Assembly: GCA_031310005.1 (NCBI GenBank)
Contig: CM062382.1
Span: 2,852,001-2,916,000, forward strand
Source of the DNA: Dactylellina haptotyla
Taxonomy: Eukaryota; Ascomycota; Orbiliomycetes; Orbiliales; Orbiliaceae
DNA length: 64,000 bases
Reading direction: 5' to 3'
Shown here: positions 1-10,582 of the stretch, one piece after another
How the letters are laid out: each line of letters starts with the position of its first letter
How positions within the stretch are numbered: the first letter of the stretch is position 1
Position numbers and translations under genes: made by a program
The notes under the pieces: generated by a model
The model's input: the letters and a program-made list of their open reading frames with translations, nothing else
The model's database searches: none
Told to the model about the DNA's origin: nothing

Positions 1-539
1 CGGCTACGGCTGAAGTCAGCCATATTCCTAGATTGCATTCCGGGAACCTTATAATCGCGAAAATCTGACTGCCTGCAGCTGTCCAAGCAACGCCCAAGGT
101 CTCTAGTATTCTTGGCGACTGCTATGTAGCTTATATTCACGTCCGGCTTTCAGCCTGTGCAGGCTGTAACCATGCCCCCAAGACTCGGCAGCTCCACAAA
201 CACTGGAAGCCTTTGGCTCTAAAACTAAGAAACGAGACATGCATGCTTCAGAGTCAGCCCTATCACGCTGTTTACAACTTTGTGAGACAAACAACGGCGA
301 CGTGCGATCCATTGATATATAGTCTGGGGATTATGTAATATAGACGCACCCAAGAAACTAAAAGAAAAGAAAGGTTATATTCAGCCCTATATGAGATCTT
401 CTTTGGTGTTGTTCGAAAGGGATAAGAGTCCAATCGCCATATTTATACGAGGGGGCGGCACCGGCTTTGAAGCGAGAATTTCTCGTGGCCATCAATTCCA
501 ATATACCTTAGAAACTTTGAATCATAGACTTTGTCGGCA
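1..539. other. Left edge and upstream region of the first secreted-protein gene
   Basis: I see no convincing gene here. A 69-codon minus-strand open frame (103-312) has no recognisable domain and no signal peptide. The last ~110 bases hold an AT-rich TATTTATA stretch near 438-447, about 95 bases before the ATG at 540, which could serve as a weak TATA element. Most of the rest is probably promoter. Confidence 0.5.
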
Positions 540-1667
540 ATGAAGTTCGCTATCTTATTGATAACTGCTTTGTACAGCGGCGATCTAGTCGCCGCTCGGG
601 TGGCAGAGTATCGACTTAATCGACGAGCCTGTGCACAAAATAATCTATACAGAGTGCTCGACCGTCTTCAGAGAGAATCTTCGTTCTGTCAAGCCCTCCT
701 ATCCCCTAACCCGACCGTCTCTATCCCATCGAATATAGCGGCTACTCCGGTGGCAAGTATCACCAGCGCATGTAACTGCATAGTCGCGACTCTTACCACC
801 TCTTCCACTACCACAACTACAACTAGAACTACGACTACAACTACAACTACAACTACAACTACAACTACAACTACAACTACAACTACAACTACGACTACAA
901 CTCCGGCTACAACTACGACCGATCCTAGTACTTGCGCTAATACAGTCACGGAAACCCTTGAACCAGTGACCGTCACCGAGACTCTCGACCCTGTAACCGT
1001 CACTGAAACCTATACACCTACGCAACCTCCCACGGTCGTCCCAACCGCTCACTTGATTGATTTCGAAACAAGCAACAGGCTATGGGGATGCTCCATGAGA
1101 ATATGGAGTGGAGACCGTAACTTCGCGTCTTGCGGGGAACACGAGGACTCGACATTAGCACATTCGGGCAGTTGGTACTTGTAAGTCTCTGTTTTTCACT
1201 ACCCGGCTCGATTTTCCCCAGCTTCATATCTTCCCCTTTACTTACTTCCGTGCGCCAAACGCTCTAGCCAATTTACTTGGGGATCGTACGACCGTCGCGG
1301 TGCCCTCGTTCGGTCAGGAACCAAAAAGAATATCCCCGTTCTTCCAAATACCCTCTACGAAGCCAGTATTTGGTTCCGACAATTTACCTGGGATTCTGTA
1401 GTTTGTCAACCACTTTTATCTGTCGGTACCGATCCATTGACAACCATAGATACCGGGGGGACGGTCTATCCTGGATTTGCACTAGGCGAAACTGAATTCC
1501 CAGGATCACTCACCTGGACTAGATATTCGGTTACTTTCAATACCCGCGGATATACTGGTGTTTCACTTTGGGTGAGTGCTGAATGTACCTGTAATTCATC
1601 GAACGGAAATTGTGGTCAGATGACCATCGGTGTCGATGATATTGCAATCACTCCAGTCGCATCTTAA
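540..1667 (+). CDS. Secreted Thr-rich protein with C-terminal carbohydrate-binding-like module
   Basis: Model: join(540..1180, 1268..1667), 346 codons. The ATG at 540 opens a hydrophobic signal peptide (MKFAILLITALYSGDLVAA). Residues ~30-85 form a small Cys-containing module of a kind common at the N-terminus of fungal secreted proteins (CAQNN ... SFCQAL ... ACNCI). A long pure-Thr run follows, then a Thr/Val/Pro segment with a repeated VTVTETL motif, then a C-terminal beta-type domain rich in aromatics and Gly (SIWFRQFTWDS; VGVDD-like end) that resembles fungal CBM/galactose-binding-like domains. The intron (GTAAGT...CTCTAG, 87 nt) is needed to join WY|F to QFTWGSY in frame; without it the protein stops at 1184. 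Catalytic residues are not seen. Inference: an extracellular, O-glycosylated, sugar-binding or wall-associated protein. The exact domain family is unproven. Confidence 0.75.
829..902 (+). repeat. In-frame hexanucleotide repeat (ACAACT)n
   Basis: A nearly perfect tandem run of ACAACT, interrupted by a few ACGACT units, encodes an uninterrupted poly-Thr stretch of over 20 residues in the gene at 540-1667. Each unit adds two codons, so slippage changes linker length without a frameshift. Confidence 0.9.
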
Positions 1668-2171
1668 TACCTTTTACACGTTTGAGTGGTATCGGATTGA
1701 TCAAACAGACTTCTTGTAATTTTCGTCTTGTCATTTTAAATTTGCTATCAGACCGTATTGTATGCATCTTAGCCATACATTTGAAACCCGGCTCTTTATT
1801 ATTGTTAGCCTCCACCATAATATATCACAATATACTACTGGGTATTCCTACCTGCATGTCGAAGCTTGTTAATATATGTAGTATTTTTCAATCTACTCTA
1901 ACCGTTTGAATTTCGAAGAATCGGTGCACGTGAAACTCGTTATATATCATGTCAAAAAAGGAGAACAAGCCGAGAATATATATACAACCCATTTTGGATA
2001 ATACAATACGGAAAGGGAATGGAAATTGACTAATGAAATAATGAAACGACAACAAGAAGCTTCGCTTTCAGAACTTTTGAATGCATATTTAACTAAATAA
2101 TATACCTTTGTGGGACCAGTACGGCATCTGGCCTCGCGAGACAAATAACATACCACCAAGCCTTGAATTTA
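1668..2171. other. Convergent intergenic region
   Basis: AT-rich spacer between two converging genes. It presumably holds both 3' UTRs. I see no gene or clear repeat in it. Confidence 0.5.
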
Positions 2172-3139
2172 CTAGGCGAGTTCAGAAACGTGTGATTGAT
2201 AGTACCCCGTTTGATTTCTCGGCGGATAAGGTTGATGGTAGCCTATCTCCACTATCGGTTTGCTGTGAAGCTCTTGTGGCCCTACCGGATAACTCGGCGG
2301 AGGCTGGCTGCCATGTCCTCCAACTGGAACAACACCGAGAGCGAGGAAACCGCTAGCTTCTCCTTGGCCGTGGTTGCGTCTCATGCCGCCTTTTCGACCA
2401 ATCCACCACGCGAGCACACCAATAAGAACGGCCCCAAGTATTCCTCCGACAACGATACCTGCAATCGCGCCGGTGGACAACTTACTTGACGCGTTGGGAG
2501 TTGTGGTTTGTTGTGACCCCGACGAGGATGTCGTGGATGGGGACGGCGCCGTAGTTGTTTGCGCGGGAACAGAAGTTGGGGCTGAGGTGGCGATTTGGCC
2601 AGTGCCCTGCGTTACGACGGGGAGCGGTGTCTCGCTCACAGGGAAAGCGGTGTCCCTACAGGAATCATACCAAGGCCCTTTGGCTCCTTGGAAACCCGAT
2701 ATGCAGCAAAACGGAAGCCCCGTATTATTGTAGAGAGTCCAGCTGCTATCCGCACACACTTTGTTGACAGAAAGATCGTAAGAGCAATCGGCACCTGTGC
2801 AATGAATCGGGTGGTTAGTAAGGCTGGCTCATGTAAGGACGGGCCAAGAAGTTTGCCGAAAAGCTTAGCCCTCGAATTCCTCTCGGGCTGATGATATTGA
2901 TTCATACCTGTCGGGCAGCAACCTGTCGTGTCGGTATAACCTGGTATCGAGACCGGGTTCAAGCAAACCGTTCCACTGGGACAACATGCTGAAAATCCGG
3001 GCCCTCGTGTCCCGCAGCTGACCTCACCGGTAGCACATCCGCCGTCTTCTCGCGAAGCCCAACCGCCTACGAATTGACCCTGCGTTGTCGTGAACAAGCT
3101 GGCTGCCACCAAAGAAAACAGAGAGATAAATAGTGCCAT
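2172..3139 (-). CDS. Cys-rich single-pass membrane protein, wall-sensor-like
   Basis: Model: complement(join(2172..2794, 2908..3139)), 284 aa. The start is the only ATG in frame (3139) and opens a signal peptide (MALFISLFSLVAASLF). The ectodomain (residues ~22-120) has about eleven cysteines, including CCPSGTVC and GCCPTG motifs. An intron (GTATGA...TTGCACAG) splits the Gly of PTG and the reading resumes ADCSYDLSV. A Ser/Thr/Pro stalk (~130-175) leads to one transmembrane helix (AGIVVGGILGAVLIGVLAWWI), a basic stop-transfer (GRKGGMRRN) and a Pro/Tyr-rich tail with PPPSYP and YYQSHV. This layout is shared by many fungal surface proteins that resemble Wsc/Mid2 wall-stress sensors, but I see no canonical WSC domain. 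Function as a sensor is inference. Confidence 0.8.
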
Positions 3140-4500
3140 GCTGAAGAAATAGCCCAACGAATTACAAAGCAATAGCAACTTGTCGGAAAGGCAGTATTAA
3201 TATTATGTGCTGGTGATGCGCCGTATGGTAGTGTGCGGATTATTCCTCTGAACGTCCGAAGAGCGCCCCTGTGCTCCTTTTAATACCATCATATTGACAG
3301 TATACTTTCAAGTCCACTCATTCAATTTCAGCCCCCATACAACTTTCTGCACGCGCGACACTATCTGGCCAGGCCCATGAAGACCCCCTTTGACGCTTGT
3401 AACGGACTGGCCGATTGTTAGACGGAAGGCCGGGGTAGCTCTGGCGCAATTAAATGTGCTAGGTACATCCTCCATTCCTCACGAGCACCAGTCCATCAAG
3501 AAAACTCTAATCCTACGCCACAAGTAGACTAGCCTCGCTTGAATTTGCTGCATCAACCATCATAAGGCTGTTTTGGCAGATTGAAGGGCCCGCAATTCTC
3601 ACGGGAGCCTCAAAACGCCTGCAATAAGACTATGTTTGGTAAGCTGCACTGAAACGTCAGCTCGCAGCTTCCCCTGGTATATTTTCGATTCCAAGAAAGC
3701 TTTGTCGGGACTGGATGCCCAAAACCGTAGCCAAGCACCGATTCTCACATGTAGGCATCAGCCTTAACCGTGGACTCCCTGTATCGTTTGACAGAATTGT
3801 CCGTTTCGGATTAACCTTGGCGGATGTCACGCCATATAAAAATTGCGATAAGGTTTACAGGGTAAGCATGGGCGGAGCCGTTTCGATCTGCGTTTCTAAA
3901 CTTTAAGGTAATACCGACATCAGATTCAGCTGCTCGGCGAACTCGAGATTAGATGACTAAATTTTGGTTGGGTAGCCCCAATGTGGAGGAAGATACAGTT
4001 ATCCCCTTTCATTTTTGATATTGCCAAAAATTCTCAACATTTTGAACCTAGGCGATCCAGATATACATACTGCCAGTAAATGTCAAAGGCTTTTTTCATG
4101 AATGCACTTCATATGTGCTAGATTGGATTTTTTTCATATTCTGGCCCGGGGTCGACACTATATATCAACACAAATATACAATATTGGGAGCTTTATTTCG
4201 GCACTATACCTGTTGCTATACGCGTGCTATCTAGAGAGAGGAAACTCACATATAAAACGGCATATTACCTATATTAAAACGCCTCCCCTTCTCTTTGGCA
4301 CTATAACTTACGAAGAGATACTTTTCTAGATTTTATATAATTGATCTCCACTGCTGAGATACATTTGCTTCACTAGGATCACTTAACATACTTATAAACA
4401 ATGAATCATGGGCATGGATAGCATGCTGTATACAAATATATTCGAAATTCTCCGGTTTACGACATAGCCCGAAGAATAAGACTCAGATGTCCATTTACTA
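3140..4500. other. Intergenic region, no gene seen
   Basis: AT-rich DNA upstream of the gene at 2172-3139 and downstream of the one at 4501-5203. Minus-strand TATTAAAAG near 3277-3285 lies about 140 bases before the 3139 start and could act as a TATA element. The short plus-strand frames at 3715-3906 and 4102-4329 show no domain or codon signal. Confidence 0.45.
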
Positions 4501-5203
4501 TCAAACTCCCACCGAAGTAGTGCCACTCCTTGAAGTCGTAGAAGTCGCAATCCCGGCACATTGGTAATAATATGCGTTTACCACTGTACATTGAACAGCA
4601 GAAGTGCAGGCGGTGGGGCCCTATACCAGCCACAAAGACATTCAGAGTTAGTGGGCACGAGAATTGAGTGTTCTAACGCTTCATAATGCATAAAGATGAA
4701 CATGGATGTACACACCCTATAACCTATCCCCCCGCACTGTCCAAAAAGTGGCACCAACGTGCCTGTTGCAGATGGCGTTGTGGACGGCTTTTTGGTTGTT
4801 GTTGTAGTACTAATGTAATGTAATGTAGTCGTAGTGCTTCGAGTAGTGCTGCTCTTCGTGGTTGTCGTGGTTGTCGTGGTTGGATAGACTGGTGGGGTCG
4901 ATGAAGTCGATGTTGGGAACGTCATGGTGGCGGGTATGCACTGCCAGAGCCATTGGTTACCGTGGTTGCAAGTAGCACCGGACTCGCATAAGGTTTTCGT
5001 GAATGGTGTAGGGTAAGCAGCAAGTCCTCCACACTGTGAAAATATATATTAATAATATCACTAGTCGTAGACTTTATATGTGGTATGCTTACCATTCCCC
5101 AAAGTGACTGGACGTTAGGTGGTAGAGACGCTGTGGTTGTCGATTGCGCGAACGCAAGAGGAATAATCAAGACTCCCAAAAGAATGTCCTGAATTGGTGC
5201 CAT
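4501..5203 (-). CDS. Secreted protein of two CBM1 (cellulose-binding) modules
   Basis: Model: complement(join(4501..4620, 4716..5033, 5093..5203)), 182 aa. A signal peptide (ILLGVLIIPLAFAQS) is followed by a CBM1-like module (LWGMCGG ... CESGATC ... WLWQC, residues ~34-70), a Thr-rich linker with TTTTTTTT tracts (~75-125), and a second CBM1 (LFGQCGGIGYR|GPTACTS ... YYYQC, ~128-163) ending in a short Ser/Thr tail. Both introns fall inside CBM1 modules at phase 0 (GTAAGC...TTTCACAG and GTGTGT...GGTATAG). Splicing them out restores the CGG-GY-GPT-C-Q-C spacing. In module 1 Met replaces the usual Gln of WGQCGG and Trp the third aromatic. No catalytic domain is present, so it is a binding-only protein. 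Roles in attaching to or masking cellulose are inference. Confidence 0.85.
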
Positions 5204-7440
5204 TTTGATATATAATTACGATCCAAATATACGTGATACTAGTAATAAATTATTCTGCTGGTTGGTTTACTAATTCGCAATATCAAACCAAGGAATATTA
5301 ATGCGGCGAATGTCAATATATTTATAGTTTCGTTTCGTTTCGAGCGGATTGTATGTGGCGCTACTACAAGCGTAGTTTATCAATATCATTTGTCCCACAG
5401 AAAGGGATATCATATATAATCCCCAAGGGTAGCTTTTGCGTCTTTGTCTCGTCAATCAGATGGTATCCAACTTTCCGGAACTTAAATCCTGTGTAACCGA
5501 TCGCGGCTAAATCGACCCGTCCACACTTCCAATAGTGCGACTGCACGAACCAACACCGAGCTAAGACGTTTTTGAAATACCCACCACCCCTGATCAGGCC
5601 TGATATAAAGGCCTCAGGGCTTTGTAGTCGAGCTTCAGGTCGTCTTATGAAACGGCGCCCTGTTAAAAGCGACATATGTAACGTGAATGCTTGTTAAACC
5701 AGACGGCAACTTCCGCTAAGCTAAGAAAAATTATCATGCCAATTTGGAAACAAGCTTCAGATGCATCCTAACTCAGATAGCGAGCAAGGTTGAATAGATA
5801 GATCGTGCAGATATGCTACCCCCAGGCATTCAGCTGACTATCGTCACGGAATCATGCACTCTTCTTCCAGTGAGCTGGGATATCGACATAATTTCATCAC
5901 GCTATCAAGTGAATAAAGGCCGAGTAACTAAAGGTGCTAGGTGCCGTCTACTTGAGGCCCAACATTGCGGCTGAAGATCGGAAACTTCCATATGCATATA
6001 CACAATAAAGACCAGTATTTTTCTGAATTGCTGCCCCTCACTGAGTTTTTCTACTCCTATCAACTCTTGTCACCTTGCAATCCGATGAGCCTTCCCCGCT
6101 TGCAGGCGATTAATCCTGCAGGAGACCATAAGCGAAAGAAATTGCAGCTGTTTTCTCGGGTGGCGCAACCGCCTCGTCCGATTATACTGCACAACCTTCC
6201 AGCGTCGAAGCCAAGATCTAGGATTTGTTGCGCAATGTCCGTTTGGGGTTCTTTGCATTGAGGCTATTGTCTTTTGGATCAGGAGCATTGAGGATGTTGA
6301 TGCTTGAAAGGCGAGTGGTGCACTCGTTACCAAAGTGTTTCCCTGCCCAGACGGTAACTTTATTAATACCGTTACCTACAAGTCAGATCTTTTAGATATT
6401 GGAAACTATTGCATGATGGCACAAGGCCAAATAAATTCGTACATCCCTTCTTTGCATAGTCTAGGAGCAGAATTTAAGCCTCGCTGGATGTTAATAACTC
6501 GGCTGCAGGCTGACCACAGCTGGACACAACCAACCTGCATAATAGTTCGCAACTGGCTCTTCCACAAAACTTTTGTAGCATTGACAGGACTAGCCACGCC
6601 TTTTAGACAGGATCATCCCAACGCCGAATAGCTGCATCTGTAAAGCAAACTCACAGCAGACCAATTAAATTTGGATATACCCCCATTCAGCATCAACAAC
6701 ACATTCGATAACGAAAATTACCAAGTTGATATGATAGAACAAGCCTTTGATGGGGATTTCATCGCTAATTTACGCTAATGGTCGTTTCTTTTTAAGTAGC
6801 TCTACATTGCCCTCTGAGATTTCCATGCAGAAGACCATGCTAATCCATTAAGCTTTCGTTTGTGAGGTTCCCAAGAATCTAAATAGCCTTTTCTTATGCG
6901 TATTTTCTAATATCTATCCTGAAGCAATGCGTATTTTGTATTGAGAAACCGGATAACCGGAATCTAAGAATTGGCTATGCTTATTGTCATCCTAAATCGT
7001 TAACTCCGTCGACCCCTAACAAGGAAGTTATCAGCCGCGAAACCAGACGTAGAGTTTTTCAATGTTCGAATCCAATGGGATCTGTTGAAAACTTATAAAG
7101 GGGCATCAATAAACATATATCGCAGGGTTTTAAGGGTATACGTAGCGTAGTATCCATAAATCAGTGGGCGCATTGGCCAAGCAGAAATTTCCATAGGCGG
7201 TCGCACCCGCCTCAACCGTTAAATCTCCGTTTATTCGCTAGCCGCCACGCTCCCTCGATAATTAAGCTTGTAATATATTAAAATTATCGGAAGTAAGGAT
7301 AGATATATTCAACATTAAATTAGATAGAAATGTATAAAAGGCCGAAGGTTAGGGCCCACAATTTACGATATCGACAAGACAAACCAGGATTCCTACTCAG
7401 GTTTTCAGAGTCGAACTGTAAGGCACAAGAAGGTCCAAAA
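5204..7440. other. AT-rich intergenic region, 2.2 kb
   Basis: Divergent spacer between the two-CBM1 gene and the LysM-GLEYA gene. The open frames seen (for example 5364-5675 minus, with a true ATG but no recognisable domain; 5965-6261 and 6335-6631 plus, lacking ATG) are not supported. I see no transposon or RNA gene. Confidence 0.5.
7333..7340 (+). promoter_or_regulatory. Probable TATA box of the LysM-GLEYA gene
   Basis: TATAAAAG lies 101 bases before the ATG at 7441. An upstream in-frame ATG at 7330 overlaps this box and would put 37 non-hydrophobic residues ahead of an obvious signal peptide, so the box argues for the 7441 start. Confidence 0.55.
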
Positions 7441-9765
7441 ATGCTCTTTTCACAAAGAATAGTCCAAGTGGCCCTCTTCGCAGGCGCCTGCTTGGCTGTC
7501 CCAGCCCCGGTGTATACGCCATCCCCTATCCAGGCTGGCCAGACGAAGAATTGCATTTCTTGGAGGTTAGTCGCAAAAGGAGATACCTGCGACAATATCG
7601 TCAAAAGATTCGCAGCCTCTCCTACAAAACTCACAAAAGCCAATCTAATCAAATGGAATCCGGCCTTGCTGAGTTGTTGCTCTGGATTGAAGGTTGGGCA
7701 AAACGTGTGCATTCGCGTAGACTCAAAGCCAACGAGCACGAAGAAGACAACCACCAAGAAGACATCTACGAAGAAACCTACTTCAACCAAAAAGCCCACT
7801 TCGACTAAGAAGCCCACTTCTACTAAGAAACCTACTACTACCACCAAGAAAACTACCACTAAGAGTACCCCGAAGACTACAATTAAAACATCAACTAGGT
7901 CCTCAACAACGGCAAGATCCACTTCTCGGACTAGTACAACGTCCAGAACCACCGCTCCGCCTACTACTACTTCAACAACAGGACCGTGCACAAGCACAAC
8001 ATGCCAAGACTTCACCAATTCTTGCGGTATGGCATACACAGGTTGTTGGCTAGGATGCTCTGGTCTTCCAATGCCAACTTTTGCTGGACCATCTTGTACA
8101 GCGACTGTGAATCCCACAGCAACCGGGTCTACGAGTACGAGTCTCTCTACTAGCCATTCTAGCACCTTGAGTTCATCCACTTCAACATCTTCTACGGAGC
8201 CTCCCAGCTCCACCACCTCGTCGAGCTCCACTGGAACCAGCACTAGCGAATCTAGCTCTACCTCTTCTACATCTATAACAACCATTAGCTCTACAGGGTT
8301 TTCAACCAGTAGCACTTCTTCCAGTACAACAGAGTCTTCAAGCTCCACATCGTCGATGCCAACAACTTCTTCAACCTTAACATCCTCAACTGAGACAACG
8401 TCTTCAACTTCCAATTCCTCAACTTCCACTTCCTCAACTTTCACTTCTTCCAGCTCTAGTTCTTTCACTTCTACATTGCCCACCTCTACCTCTTCCAGCT
8501 CTAGCTCAACCTCTACCCGTGCTTCCACTACCATAACCTCAGAGTTCCCCCCCACTCCTGTCTGCCAGAATACAGGTGCCGAAATCGCAATATACACCAA
8601 TCCCTTCCCTAGGCCAGACGAACAAGAGAATTATCCAAGCTTCAACGCTGAGTTCTACAAAGTACAAGAGCCATACCAAACGACAAACAATACAAAAATT
8701 GGCATCTCCACACCTGCAGAGCAAATTTCGCCTTACGGCCTTGAGCCGGAGCCAAATGCCGCGTCTTACACTCTTAACCATCGTGGTTGGTTTTATGCTC
8801 CCTTTGACGGAACCTACACTTTCAAAATCTCTCACGCCGACGATTGGGCCGGAATTTGGATTGGTGATCTCGCACTGAGTGGTTGGACCAGGATAAATGC
8901 CCATGCGAGCAGTGTCTTCAACAGCATTCCTGCGCCCATTAGCTCAGTAGGTAGCATAGACCGATTCTTGACGGCCGGAACATACCTTCCCATCCGAATC
9001 ATGATGGCTACGCAAGGCGGGGGCGCATCTTTCAGACTACAGATTTCCGACCAAGATAGTGTTCCTTACGTCCAATATGGCGAAGACTCAGCTTATTTGG
9101 TATCACACAATTGCGTGGGCAGTCAACCAGACTATCCTCCATTCCAAGAAGAAAATAAGTTCGAGGAAATCCCACAAAACCCACCCCCATGTAATAACAT
9201 CGGCATGGAAGTCGCCATCTATCGTAATAGCTTCCCAAATACAGCTGAGGATTACCCAGCATTCAAGCCCGAGTCATATAAACTCACAACTCCTTATGGC
9301 AACAGCCTTGTCCAAAAAGTTGGCCTCACCGGTCCCGACTCGATTCTGGCGCCGTACGGTTTCCACATCATAGATATAAATCCAACAATGTACGCTATGG
9401 CATACAAAGGATACTTTTACGCTCCAAAGACGCAAATTTATACTTTCCGCCTGGAATCCGGCGATGACTGGGCCGGAATGTGGTTGGGACCTACCGCGTA
9501 CGTGGGCTGGACGAGAGATAATGTTGATATTGTCAGTCATCCTAACAAGGATAGTGATATACCCAGAGCCCTCGTTGCGGGAAGTTATTATCCACTCCGG
9601 GTGATGTTCGGAAGTGCTAGCAATTTCGCTGGTGTCAAGATAATAATTACTGGTGCAGACCAGGTCTCTTACGTTCAGTATGGCCAGGATGCCCAAAATC
9701 TTGTTTCGCATTCTTGCGACATATACAGTGCGCCAGAGTATCCTGCTTGGGGAGCGGAAAGCTAA
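7441..9765 (+). CDS. Secreted LysM and tandem GLEYA-domain adhesin
   Basis: Single exon, 774 aa. Residues 1-20 are a signal peptide (MLFSQRIVQVALFAGACLAV). Residues ~37-91 are a LysM module (CISWRLVAKGDTC ... IKWNPAL ... GLKVGQNVCIRV), which in fungi binds chitin or peptidoglycan glycans. A Lys/Thr linker follows (repeated KKPTSTKKPTSTKKPTS), then a Cys-rich patch at ~183-220 (CQDFTNSCGMAYTGCWLGC) and a Ser/Thr stalk of ~150 residues. Two GLEYA-type lectin domains end the protein: ~375-565 (RGWFYAPFDGTYTFKIS, DDWAGIWIG, SGWTR, AGTYLPIRI) and ~584-774 (KGYFYAPKTQIYTFRLE, DDWAGMWLG, VGWTR, AGSYYPLRV). GLEYA domains belong to the PA14-like adhesin fold of yeast flocculins and epithelial adhesins. 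No GPI signal is visible at the C-terminus. Binding of both chitin and another glycan is inferred from the domains. Confidence 0.9.
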   Translation: MLFSQRIVQVALFAGACLAVPAPVYTPSPIQAGQTKNCISWRLVAKGDTCDNIVKRFAASPTKLTKANLIKWNPALLSCCSGLKVGQNVCIRVDSKPTSTKKTTTKKTSTKKPTSTKKPTSTKKPTSTKKPTTTTKKTTTKSTPKTTIKTSTRSSTTARSTSRTSTTSRTTAPPTTTSTTGPCTSTTCQDFTNSCGMAYTGCWLGCSGLPMPTFAGPSCTATVNPTATGSTSTSLSTSHSSTLSSSTSTSSTEPPSSTTSSSSTGTSTSESSSTSSTSITTISSTGFSTSSTSSSTTESSSSTSSMPTTSSTLTSSTETTSSTSNSSTSTSSTFTSSSSSSFTSTLPTSTSSSSSSTSTRASTTITSEFPPTPVCQNTGAEIAIYTNPFPRPDEQENYPSFNAEFYKVQEPYQTTNNTKIGISTPAEQISPYGLEPEPNAASYTLNHRGWFYAPFDGTYTFKISHADDWAGIWIGDLALSGWTRINAHASSVFNSIPAPISSVGSIDRFLTAGTYLPIRIMMATQGGGASFRLQISDQDSVPYVQYGEDSAYLVSHNCVGSQPDYPPFQEENKFEEIPQNPPPCNNIGMEVAIYRNSFPNTAEDYPAFKPESYKLTTPYGNSLVQKVGLTGPDSILAPYGFHIIDINPTMYAMAYKGYFYAPKTQIYTFRLESGDDWAGMWLGPTAYVGWTRDNVDIVSHPNKDSDIPRALVAGSYYPLRVMFGSASNFAGVKIIITGADQVSYVQYGQDAQNLVSHSCDIYSAPEYPAWGAES

Positions 9766-10582
9766 GTTCCTTTACCAAAATCATTTATAAGACCACGTCA
9801 TCTTACCTCGAGTATGTATATTTGGAGAATACCATACAGAGTGGTTTCAATTAATTGCCTTGTTTCATATCTCATGGCTTCCATTACTGTCATTCTATCT
9901 TTACAATTTTAAATTCATATCTTTATTTAATTTATTATTCCAATTTATAAAACGGTGTTTCTTGTGATTTAAGGTGTTTGAGATGTAGATTTGAACTCTG
10001 ATCCTAGAAATATATATACTATTTGCTAATAGCCTAGCTATGCACTACGGGGAATTCTAAGTCCATCCACTGAGACACTAGTAGAGCCTCAGAGGTGGAG
10101 CCACAACGTTAACGGAGAACCTTTCGTTGAAGAAATAAGACGGGCACGCATGTGGTGCTAACTGTGTTGACTTGGTGCAGGGGTATGCTCCGGGGAGCCA
10201 CGCCCGGGCCCGGGGTAAATGCTTGGCCGAAACACCAAAACCCCCAAAAATAATTTTTGAGATGCCCTGCGATTGGGAACTTTAAAGCTTCAAACAGTCA
10301 GAAGACCAAGAACTTCTCTTCACAAACACCAACCGCCAAACAAATAACAGACCAGAATACATCCACCAGAGCATACTTCTAGCGTATCTGTTTAATTGTA
10401 AGCGGCACCTAATCAGCAGAGTTGGTTGCGCCCCGTTAAAAATTGCTGTCATCGATGTTCGTAGTTCTCTATACGTATACACTTGAGGGCTGGACTAACA
10501 CCTCGACCATCAGCTATCTAGCAATATGATACCTTAGATACACAGACTGTAATCAGCTACCCCTCAGAGACATCCAGGGACC
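9766..10582. other. Intergenic region before SUV3
   Basis: AT-rich 3' flank of the adhesin gene, then a GC-rich patch near 10185-10220 (GCCCGGGCCCGGGG) and the SUV3 promoter. I see no supported gene. A minus-strand frame at 10282-10482 has no domain. Confidence 0.45.

Noticed and set aside
689-1052. Two antisense frames with poly-Val and Cys-Ser repeats
   Set aside because: They are the reverse reading of the hexanucleotide poly-Thr repeat.
5364-5675. 103-codon minus-strand frame with a true ATG
   Set aside because: No domain, signal peptide or codon bias. It lies in the promoter of the two-CBM1 gene.
7320-8600. A 426-codon antisense open frame rich in Val and Glu
   Set aside because: It is the complement of the Ser/Thr-rich stalk codons of the LysM-GLEYA gene. 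Repetitive ACN/TCN codons read backwards give GTN/GAN codons, and no domain appears.
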